Below are positions 56,548-64,000 of a stretch of 64,000 nt of DNA, piece after piece. Location of the stretch: IMG/VR virus record IMGVR_UViG_3300007754_000007, positions 1 to 64,000 of that record; one strand, 5' to 3'. The DNA is from a virus. Positions within the stretch are counted from its first letter, which is position 1, and every line of letters begins with the position of its first letter. The position numbers were made by a program, and so were the translations under genes. Below the pieces are notes generated by a model. It saw only the letters and a program-made list of their open reading frames with translations, searched no databases and was not told where the DNA came from.

Positions 56548-59500
56548 GTGGTATCCCCATCCGTTGCGGAGGCCAACCCTCCGGTGAGGTTCCCTACGGA
56601 ATCTTGGATTGCGCGGGAGAAGTCGGCGAGAGGCTGCTCGTTGCTGCTGTCCACAATAGAGCCCGCCATTGCCTCTCGGGAGAACTGATGGCTCTCGCTG
56701 ACCCCAGCCGCCTGCTGCTCCAGGAAGCCCTGGACAGGATCATCGAAGAGGTCGATGAACTCCTCCGAGAAAGCTGAGAGGAGAGTCGCGGCGTCAGCCC
56801 CCTTACAGACGCAGGTGTCTCCCGTAACCGAGAGATCTGCGAGGTTGGCGGCAGCCACCTCTCCTGTCTGGGACATTCCCCGGAAGAAGCTGGTCACTGG
56901 AGTGTTCCGGATACGGGCTCTCTGGCTGGTGGAGTTGTGCTGGAGGCTCTCAACTGCCTCCCGTGTGATTGCCTCCTCCGTGGTATTGGATGCCGCCAGG
57001 ACAGCATCCCTCTCGGTGGCCGAGAGCTTCCCAAAGATCGTCTGGGGATCCTCTCCGGCCAGGAAAAGGATGATGAACTTCTCGATAGCTTGGAGGTCGG
57101 AGGCGTTTGAGCCTACCCCGCCGACCCATGTGGTGGAGGTCGTAGACGTGGTTGTAGCGTCTCCTGAATCGTCCCCTTGGGTAGTGCTATCCATCAGGGA
57201 CGCGAAGGCTTCTACCCCCACTCCCCGACCGTATGGGAGGTTCCCGTACACCTCATAGCCTCCCGCGTCGGAGACAGGGAAGATCGGGGTGTAGTCATTG
57301 ATCTCTTCATAGGAGTCTGGGCGGAATACCAAGACACCCGGCTCCCCTTCAGACACCTCTACAACGCCGTCTGTGTAGTTCCGGATGAAGCTCTCCCGAG
57401 CATCCATGAACTCGGACCAGTCCTCGGGTGAAAGTTTATTCGCTGCGCTGACAACTTGGCGGGTATAGGCCCACAGCCCTTGAGACAAGGAGGACGCCAA
57501 GGACCGAACGGCGTCCAGGTCCGACTTCCGGATGAACACCGCAGATACCAGGCTTCCGTCGGATCCTTCGGCAAGCTGCTTCGCATAGCTATCCAGACAC
57601 CGACCCACGGTTGACACCTTGGACTGGGCCGCACTAACCTGGGAAGCGGAATCCACACCCAGGTCCTGACTGAACTGAAGGATCTCTCCCAGGATTCGGA
57701 AGTACTCGTCCTCGAACCTCTCTCCGATAGTGAGGCCAGGATCAGGAACCGCTCGGGACTCCAGCAGGGCTGTGTAGGCATCCTTGGTCGAGGAGGGGGA
57801 CAGGCCGAAGTTGGTCCCCGCGCTCCAACCGGGCTTGGTCCGAGACACCGTGATCCGCTTCCTGACCGTCTGGGGGCCGAATGTGACGAACCGGATATCG
57901 GAGGTTGCCATGACCTCCGTCTGGAAACTGTAGTCTCCCGGGTCCTCCTTCTGGGAGAGCGCCGCTACCTTGATCCCTCTCTGGATAGGCCGGGGCTCTG
58001 TATCGAGAGCGATCCCCTTGCCGTTCCCTGCATTGGTCAGTGCGCGGATAGAGGTGGTGAAGCCCTCATCAGGAACTCCCCCTGCCACCGTAGAGTGCTC
58101 AGAGGTTTCGTGATCAACATAGAGGTTCCCTGGCGCCTGATGCTCTGCGTCCGGATGTGAGCACGAGAAGTATCGGTATCGGCCCTGGGCGCTGGTGCCT
58201 GGAGCAAAAGTGCCCTTCAAGGAAGTCTGCAGCGCCAGGTAGTTGTTCAGGTTCGAGGAATCTGAGACATCTATGGAAGTCCGGCGTTGGATTGCGGCCA
58301 GGACCAATCCCAGGTTGTTGCTGGGATCCGGTTGGTAGGTGCCTGCCTTGAGGGCTTCTTGGACATCCGTCCACTGCTGCTCGATCTCGGACAGCTGTAT
58401 CTCGATCTTCTCCTCATTGGAGGACCTGAGATAGAAGATCTGGTCGGTCTCCCCGCGCTCCAGGATCCCTGAGGTCAGGGCGATCTGGATGTACCCCTCC
58501 GCAGTGATGACCCCGCTCGCCAGATCCACAGTGGCCAGGTTGATCTTGTCTGGGTCCAATGCCAAGACAACGTTGGGGAATCCGTAGTTGCGCGGGGGTC
58601 CTGCATCCCCCGCGTCCTCCGACATATGTTGGTCGAATCCCATCATGGGCTGGGCAGGGAACTCCCCAGGAGCGTCCAGGCGAACGTGGGAGACATCCGG
58701 AAGAGAACCGTCTCCTGGGGTTTCCATCGGGGGAAGCCACTTGGCCCTCTTGGCCACTCCGTTGATCTGGGTGTTGCACTGCCCACCGGCCTGGTAGCTG
58801 TGGGAGAAGGACCTCACGTAGTAGAAGCAGTCCATGGAGCGGACGTAGACAGGGAAGCCTGGGCGGAGCTCGGGGCGGAGAGGGATGGTAATGGAGGCGC
58901 TCTTGACTCCTACGTTGGCCATGTCCAGTCGGTTGATCGCAGATACGAACAGAGCCTGGCGAGAGCTCAGGTAGTTCGACTCGAAGGTCTCCTCGCGGTA
59001 TCCGTACTGAGCGACCAGCTTGTAGTCGATGAAGACACCCCCGACCCCCAGCCATCCTTCGATCCCGTGTCCGGAGAGATTGGCAAAGTGGGAGCCTGTC
59101 CCCTTGACCATGGTGGCCTCGGGCTCTCCCTCAGAAGGGTTGATGGAGATCAGATCCCGGTCCTCGATCACGTAGACAGGGTCGTCTCGGGTGTCCATGT
59201 TGTACAGAGGGGGCTTGAAGACGAGGTCCCCATCAACGTCCTGGTAGAACTCGAAGCCTGTGATAGACTTGACCCGCTCGACGATCTCGAGCTTGGACAT
59301 GTACTCGGTTTCGAACATGTTGATGGACCCAAGACGCCCCACATCGAGAGTGAACGCCTGCATCCGTAGAACGTCCTCGGTCGCGAAGGACGTCCCGTTC
59401 CCTCCTGATGTATCGTACACAGCAGCCCGAGTAGCCAGGGGGTCGTATCCCAACTCCTGGGCCTTCTCCAAGAACTCCTGATGCCTCTGGGGATTGTAGT

Positions 59501-60413
59501 CCTGGCCCTCCGTCTGCAGGATCCTTTGCGCAGTCTGGAAGAGCACAGAGCTTCCAGAGGACTCTCCCCGGGTGTCGTACCAGGCCCCCAGGTACGCCTG
59601 CTCGAAGGCGTTGAAGATCCTCCCGTCAATCCCATACATGCGGAGGCTGCCTGAGTGCTCCGTCCAACGTTTCTCCCACCACTCAGCGGCGTGCTTGAAC
59701 TGGTACTTGCGGTTGTCCCCGTCCTTGGCCGAGATGCTGGTTTGCTTCCCCAGCATGAACTCGACGCCATAGGCAGCCCCGAACCCCACCCGAACCAGCG
59801 TGTAGATGATGGCGTAGGGGTTGGCGCTGGTGAACTTGTGTCCCCGAAGATCAGGCTGGACTTGGGAGTCCGCCGGCCTCTTCCCCATCACCGCACCGTT
59901 GGTGGACAGTTTGAGGTTCTGCCAGAAGTGTAGGAGGTTGGAGCACTGTAGAGTCGCCGTGTAGAAGCCCCCGCTGAATCCATGGGAGACGTTGGTCGTG
60001 ACTCCTCTGAACACCTGGTAGTAGGGATAGAGGGGGACTCCATCCGGGTCGAAGCCTTCGAGCTCCGAGGGGTCCTGCCCCAGGCTGGCGAAGCCCTTCA
60101 TGGGGAAGTATCCCTTCATGAAGACAATGACTTCCAATCCCGGCTTCAGGACATGGTTCCCATCGAAGGAGAAGAGACTCGCGTCATAGCGAGGGATGCT
60201 CAGGGAGATGTTCGCGGAGGCAACGGGATCGGTGGTCCCATCCACCGAGATGTTGGTGATGTAGCGGTTGAGATCCAGACCCTTGTTGCAGGTAGGACAG
60301 GTGGCCATCTCCTGGTGGCCGTTGATCAGGACGATGGCATCGGGCGAGTGCTTGACCGAAGTCTGGCCTCGCATCTGCCAGGTCCCGATGTAGGGGCGGT
60401 TGCTCAAGGACAT
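56544..60413 (-). CDS. Baseplate hub-like protein
   Basis: 1289 residues. Residues 30-200 have CPTCNKGLDL (a Cys pair), then the order typical of gpD/gp27-type hubs: NISVDGTTDPVASANISLS, LKPGLEVIVFMKG, VFRGVTTNVSHGFSGG, YTATLQCSNLLHFW. Further parts include SIDCF-like PVYVRSMDCFYYVRSFSH, and a long helical C-terminus that may bind other baseplate proteins. It follows the two adaptor-like genes and precedes the spike. Confidence 0.7.
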   Translation of the reverse strand: MSLSNRPYIGTWQMRGQTSVKHSPDAIVLINGHQEMATCPTCNKGLDLNRYITNISVDGTTDPVASANISLSIPRYDASLFSFDGNHVLKPGLEVIVFMKGYFPMKGFASLGQDPSELEGFDPDGVPLYPYYQVFRGVTTNVSHGFSGGFYTATLQCSNLLHFWQNLKLSTNGAVMGKRPADSQVQPDLRGHKFTSANPYAIIYTLVRVGFGAAYGVEFMLGKQTSISAKDGDNRKYQFKHAAEWWEKRWTEHSGSLRMYGIDGRIFNAFEQAYLGAWYDTRGESSGSSVLFQTAQRILQTEGQDYNPQRHQEFLEKAQELGYDPLATRAAVYDTSGGNGTSFATEDVLRMQAFTLDVGRLGSINMFETEYMSKLEIVERVKSITGFEFYQDVDGDLVFKPPLYNMDTRDDPVYVIEDRDLISINPSEGEPEATMVKGTGSHFANLSGHGIEGWLGVGGVFIDYKLVAQYGYREETFESNYLSSRQALFVSAINRLDMANVGVKSASITIPLRPELRPGFPVYVRSMDCFYYVRSFSHSYQAGGQCNTQINGVAKRAKWLPPMETPGDGSLPDVSHVRLDAPGEFPAQPMMGFDQHMSEDAGDAGPPRNYGFPNVVLALDPDKINLATVDLASGVITAEGYIQIALTSGILERGETDQIFYLRSSNEEKIEIQLSEIEQQWTDVQEALKAGTYQPDPSNNLGLVLAAIQRRTSIDVSDSSNLNNYLALQTSLKGTFAPGTSAQGRYRYFSCSHPDAEHQAPGNLYVDHETSEHSTVAGGVPDEGFTTSIRALTNAGNGKGIALDTEPRPIQRGIKVAALSQKEDPGDYSFQTEVMATSDIRFVTFGPQTVRKRITVSRTKPGWSAGTNFGLSPSSTKDAYTALLESRAVPDPGLTIGERFEDEYFRILGEILQFSQDLGVDSASQVSAAQSKVSTVGRCLDSYAKQLAEGSDGSLVSAVFIRKSDLDAVRSLASSLSQGLWAYTRQVVSAANKLSPEDWSEFMDARESFIRNYTDGVVEVSEGEPGVLVFRPDSYEEINDYTPIFPVSDAGGYEVYGNLPYGRGVGVEAFASLMDSTTQGDDSGDATTTSTTSTTWVGGVGSNASDLQAIEKFIILFLAGEDPQTIFGKLSATERDAVLAASNTTEEAITREAVESLQHNSTSQRARIRNTPVTSFFRGMSQTGEVAAANLADLSVTGDTCVCKGADAATLLSAFSEEFIDLFDDPVQGFLEQQAAGVSESHQFSREAMAGSIVDSSNEQPLADFSRAIQDSVGNLTGGLASATDGDTT

Positions 60414-61477
60414 CAGAACCCCAGGAGATCAATGGGCAGGTGGGCCAGGGATTCATCTACCGATGAGGCTCCGGAAGATAGACCAGCGCCAAGCCCAGGG
60501 TCTGCACTGTTGGTCTGGGTCTCCCCCAAGGCCCTCATCGGCTGCACCACTGTAGTCCTCTCCGCGTGATCGTACATAAAGCTAACGGTGAACTCCATGG
60601 ACCACTCGATCCGATGAGGAGACCCCTCCTGGTAGCTGTAGGAGAACCTCTCGATGTGGCCGAAGTAGGTGAACTGGTCGTAGTCAATGGCCAGGCCGCC
60701 TACCATGTGATGGGCTTCGGACCCCTCTATCGTATTGAAGATGTAGCCGTTGTTCCTGTAGAAGTGGTACAGAGAGGTGAAGTTCTGGAACGCGGCGCTG
60801 TCCCGCTTCGATGCGAACTGAGTTCCGCTGGCTGAGCCCGTTTCCGCTTGGCCTGGGATCGCTGTGGCAGGGTTCGCCCCCGCCATGAACGCGCCGGTGG
60901 ATCCAGAGAACGAGATCGCAGGCTGACCCTCTCCCCAGCGCTCGAACATGAATCCCCAGCGGGTTCGATTCGAGAACTGCTGGACCGTCGAGTAGCTGAC
61001 GGACATGTTCGCCGGGTTGACGAAGAGCGTCAGGGGCGGTGTGTTCAGGAGGATCTCTACCTGACGGGCTACATCGGCTGCGGTCAGAGCATCAGTGAAG
61101 ACAGCCCGCTCCGTGTTCGTGGCTCCCGATACAATTTGGCCTGCCGACACGATCCGCTCGAGTTGAGACAAGGCTCCTGTCCCTCCGGTGATCGTAGAGA
61201 TTCCGAAAGAGGAACGAACAGCGTTCGCGGCTGTGTTGAACTCGTCGGTAGACTGTCCTCCCCGGCCGATCAGGTTTACATCGATCCCTGTGTTTTCGGC
61301 GACCAGATCCGGGACTACAATCCGGATCGTGAATGGAGACAGGTCCCGGGTGAGAGGGTTCCCTGCGTCTACGGGGATCCCTGCCTGGGTCTCGAACGAA
61401 TACACCAGCCCTGGCCCCACAGGGAGGGTCGCGTACCGATCGGCAATCAGGTCCTCTCGGAGGCTTGCAATGGCCAT
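60413..61477 (-). CDS. Baseplate adaptor-like protein (larger paralogue)
   Basis: 354 residues with NPANMSVSY, then a WGFMFERWGEG, ISFSGSTGAFMAG, FHFYRNNG-type segment (LYHFYRNNGYIFN), YFGHIERFSYSYQEG and MEFTVSFMYDHAE. The same order appears in the next gene upstream, so the two are paralogues. Similar proteins lie between tape measure and hub in other myoviruses. Inferred to join tail tube and hub. Confidence 0.65.
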   Translation of the reverse strand: MAIASLREDLIADRYATLPVGPGLVYSFETQAGIPVDAGNPLTRDLSPFTIRIVVPDLVAENTGIDVNLIGRGGQSTDEFNTAANAVRSSFGISTITGGTGALSQLERIVSAGQIVSGATNTERAVFTDALTAADVARQVEILLNTPPLTLFVNPANMSVSYSTVQQFSNRTRWGFMFERWGEGQPAISFSGSTGAFMAGANPATAIPGQAETGSASGTQFASKRDSAAFQNFTSLYHFYRNNGYIFNTIEGSEAHHMVGGLAIDYDQFTYFGHIERFSYSYQEGSPHRIEWSMEFTVSFMYDHAERTTVVQPMRALGETQTNSADPGLGAGLSSGASSVDESLAHLPIDLLGF

Positions 61478-62082
61478 CAGGAGTCCCCCAACTGGATTGC
61501 GGTTCGCCAGACTTGGCTCTCATGGGAGATCGTCATAGCTGCCGTCAGGGTGAACTGGAACGGCTTGTTGGCGTCTTCCGTCACGTTGAATGTATCGAAC
61601 CAACCGAAATAGACACCGCCGTCAAATATCACCTTGATAATCCCCTGGAGAACCACCTGTCCTGCGGCGTCGTACACAGAGCCATTGTTGTGGAACAAAG
61701 CCAACAGGTCAAGGTAGCTGTCATAGGAGAGGGTCTCGCGACGGGTTCCTCCCGTCTGGTTCGGAGAAGTGGTGCTGGTGAGCCCTGTGTAAAGCCTCTT
61801 GAACCCGCCCGTAGCGACGTCGAAGTCGATGTTCTGCGCGTTGTCCCCGAAGTGCTGCTCTACGAACCCTGACTTGGTCTGGATCCGCACGACCGAGCGA
61901 GTCCACTTGATGGTCATCGAGTTTGGGTTGACATGGAGGACCAACCGGACCCCCTCGGGGAGGATTGAGGTCTCCCAGTCCGGGCCCAGAATATCAAACA
62001 CCACGGGGCGGACCCCTCGCCCGGAGAACTCATCCTCCTCCCCGGCAGGGAACGCTCCTGTGAAGATCGGCCGATCAGCCAT
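61477..62082 (-). CDS. Baseplate adaptor-like protein (smaller paralogue)
   Basis: 201 residues with NPNSMTIKWTRSVV, FVEQHFGDNAQNIDFDVATG, LLALFHNNGSVYD, VYFGWFDTFNVTED and FQFTLTAAMTISHE, parallel to the larger paralogue. It overlaps the tape-measure stop by 8 nt. Role as for its neighbour. Confidence 0.65.
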   Translation of the reverse strand: MADRPIFTGAFPAGEEDEFSGRGVRPVVFDILGPDWETSILPEGVRLVLHVNPNSMTIKWTRSVVRIQTKSGFVEQHFGDNAQNIDFDVATGGFKRLYTGLTSTTSPNQTGGTRRETLSYDSYLDLLALFHNNGSVYDAAGQVVLQGIIKVIFDGGVYFGWFDTFNVTEDANKPFQFTLTAAMTISHESQVWRTAIQLGDS

Positions 62083-64000
62083 AGGACTTCATGCTCGGGT
62101 AGCCGGTGTCCAGGAGCACTTTGGTGACCACCTCCTTCACCTTGTTGATGTCCCCTCCGTTGATGTTGATGGTGACGCTCTTGTTCCCCATCCCCTGGGA
62201 AATCGGACCTCCCGGCTTCGCACCGAAGAACTCGTCAGACTTGTTGATGGGCGTGATGTTTCCGGACCGACCGTCTCCCCGGTAGATGAAGTCGTTGGCC
62301 ATGGGATTGTACAGAAGGTCGGTGCTTGCCCCACCCAAGGCCAGGGCTTGGCTCTCTTCCATGGTGAGACCCCCCTTCCGGGCGTTGGCCACCACCGAGG
62401 TCCAGTCCCCGGTCTGGTGGGCCGTCTGGACTGCCTTGTAGCCGAACTGTGACCCAAGCTCGGCCAGGGCCTCCCGTTTCTGGGCGTTCTCTACACTCTC
62501 AACGACAGCATCGAACCCTTTCTTCTCCTCCTTGAGCTGCTTCTCTTGGAGCTTGAGCTGTTCCTCGTCGCGCAGCTTCTGCTCCTGTTCTGCGTCTGTG
62601 ATCCCGGAGGCCATCTCTGAGATCTTCTCTGGGGTCATCCGATCTTTGTCAAACTCAGGGGAAGACGTTGCATAGGTCTCCGTATGCATCTCTCCCATAC
62701 GCTTCGTGGTGCGAGTGGCGTAGGTGCTCTCTCCGTAGTCCACCATGGACTTCTGCTCATCGGAGAACGTAGCTTCCATCGCTTCTTGGGCTGTCATCCC
62801 CAAGGAAAGGTTCCTCTGGAACCGGGACTGGGCGTCCCCCTGGGCGGAGAGACCGGAACGCTGTCCCTGGAGGCGGGAGATTTCTTTCCCCAATGCAGCA
62901 ACCTCCTCCCCATCCGCAGAGGTGACCTGCTTCTGCTTGAGCTCGGAGAGCTTCTCGTCCAGCACAGCGATCTCGTCTCCGATCCTCTGGGACTCCCCGA
63001 CACTGGCGCGGCGGGCCTCGATCTTCTTCGAATGCTCATCGTCGCCCATGATCCCGACCAGCATCTCCATGCCGCTGGCAATCTGCTCAAGGAGCCCGGC
63101 GATGACGTTACTGAGCTCCTGGGAGAAGCTACGAGTCTCCTCCAGCTGCTCCTTGGCGATCCGTTCCATGGTAGAGAACTTCAGCTCCCCGAGGGCTTCA
63201 AGCTCTGCTCCTCCGCTGAGCTCCCCAGCGGCCAATGCATCGTAGAAGTCCCCCAGGACTTCCTTCCCACCCTTGGCCTCGTATTCGGCTCGGAGTCCCG
63301 TCTCCAGGAGGGCCAGCTGGTCGAAAGCTTCTCCAGTCAGTCCTGTGACCTCCTCCATCATCATCCGGTTCACGCCAGTGAGCTCAGCAAGCGGGGTCTC
63401 CCCTCCTCCTCGGAACGCGGCTCCCTGGGCCAGCTGGGCCGCGAGCTCTCCTGTCTTGGAAAGATGCCCGAGCGCTCCCGCAGCAGCCATGCCCCCACCG
63501 GTGGCTCCTTGGGCGAGTCCCCGGAGAGAGAACAACTGACGTGCGGCAGCAGGATCAGCTTTCTGGGCAGAAGCATAAGCGGCGCGGAACTCCTCGCCTG
63601 TCATCTTGGAGAGGGCCTCGATATCCATGGACCGACCGTCCGCGGAGAACAGCCCCTTGAAAGCGGGGTCTCCGGAGAGCTTCCCTGCAAACTTGTCCGC
63701 GAAGGCTTCTCCCTGGGACTCAGCATCCGCACGAACGATCCCGGAAGCCCGGCCCCGGCCCATCAGCATCTGGCTCTTGAACCGCTCCTGCATTCCCATC
63801 CCACGGAACGTTCCCTCGAGACCGATCTTCTCCTTGGCCAAGTCTTCGCCGAGGATCTTGACCAGGTCCGAGAACAGCCCCACCGTATCCCCGACACGGA
63901 AGTTGTACAGGGCCATGCCTGAGGTCGCGTTGTTGATGGCTGCGAAGAAGTCCTTGGTGTTCATCCCCGCCTTGCCGGCTTCCTCGGCGATCATGCCGAA
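62075..64000 (-). CDS. Tape measure protein, C-terminal part
   Basis: At least 641 residues; the frame is open to the window edge. Long Ala/Gly-rich helices (GATGGGMAAAGALGHLSK), coiled coils (LDEKLSELKQKQ, EQLKLQEKQLKEEKKG) and the typical end VTININGGDINKVKEVV followed by KVLLDTGYP. It sits upstream of the adaptor and hub genes, the usual place of tape measures. It would set tail length. Confidence 0.82.
   Translation of the reverse strand, partial: FGMIAEEAGKAGMNTKDFFAAINNATSGMALYNFRVGDTVGLFSDLVKILGEDLAKEKIGLEGTFRGMGMQERFKSQMLMGRGRASGIVRADAESQGEAFADKFAGKLSGDPAFKGLFSADGRSMDIEALSKMTGEEFRAAYASAQKADPAAARQLFSLRGLAQGATGGGMAAAGALGHLSKTGELAAQLAQGAAFRGGGETPLAELTGVNRMMMEEVTGLTGEAFDQLALLETGLRAEYEAKGGKEVLGDFYDALAAGELSGGAELEALGELKFSTMERIAKEQLEETRSFSQELSNVIAGLLEQIASGMEMLVGIMGDDEHSKKIEARRASVGESQRIGDEIAVLDEKLSELKQKQVTSADGEEVAALGKEISRLQGQRSGLSAQGDAQSRFQRNLSLGMTAQEAMEATFSDEQKSMVDYGESTYATRTTKRMGEMHTETYATSSPEFDKDRMTPEKISEMASGITDAEQEQKLRDEEQLKLQEKQLKEEKKGFDAVVESVENAQKREALAELGSQFGYKAVQTAHQTGDWTSVVANARKGGLTMEESQALALGGASTDLLYNPMANDFIYRGDGRSGNITPINKSDEFFGAKPGGPISQGMGNKSVTININGGDINKVKEVVTKVLLDTGYPSMKSYG

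Overview
The window is a high-GC stretch of a large tailed bacteriophage genome. The evidence is a long, compact virion gene block on the right with baseplate-hub-like, spike-like and tape-measure genes, and on the left dense small, often overlapping genes mixed with many tRNA genes and homing endonucleases. No host gene, rRNA or plasmid replication gene is visible. I cannot name the host. The large hub and baseplate proteins suggest a contractile (myovirus-like) tail.

Left part (1-17.9 kb): mostly minus-strand small genes, many joined by ATGA, GTGA or TGATG overlaps, with short plus-strand islands. Recognisable products are the start of a DUF5131 (Gp37/Gp68) protein, a HAD-like phosphatase-fold protein, an HExxH protein, an ADP-ribosylglycohydrolase, several zinc-ribbon proteins and a CheY-like receiver lacking its phospho-acceptor Asp. 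tRNA genes (two CAT, Arg-CCT, Gln-TTG, Pro-TGG, Ile-GAT) lie between them.

Middle part (17.9-34 kb): a tRNA-rich, mobile-element-rich region. It has a tRNA-Lys(TTT) split by a 272-nt group I intron, four related GIY-YIG homing endonucleases, two Vsr-like (DUF559-type) endonucleases, one HNH protein and many tRNA fragments. Three of the GIY-YIG genes follow a tRNA cut at the same point of the T loop. At one of them a chimeric tRNA-Pro seems to have been rebuilt on the far side of the insertion. tRNAs for Lys-CTT, Val, Ala, Gln-CTG, Asn, initiator Met, two Arg, Tyr and Leu-GAG are also present.

Right part (34-64 kb): accessory genes (a SWIM zinc-finger protein and several hypotheticals; the DUF4419 protein lies just to the left, at 32.4-33.5 kb), then a minus-strand tail/baseplate operon. 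Read in the direction of transcription it runs: tape measure (cut by the window edge), two related baseplate-adaptor-like proteins, a 1289-residue hub-like protein, an 803-residue spike-like protein, a 188-residue repeat protein, a 3631-residue giant virion protein, a small coiled-coil protein, an 840-residue protein and a 282-residue protein. A plus-strand SET-domain gene sits inside this operon.

Two signals recur. Five unrelated small proteins start with the same short leader (LRxILAEEG-like), which resembles the T4 capsid-targeting peptide and its L/I-x-E protease site. A GGTAAC-like motif lies 10-35 nt upstream of many start codons in the sense direction and is a candidate phage promoter element.
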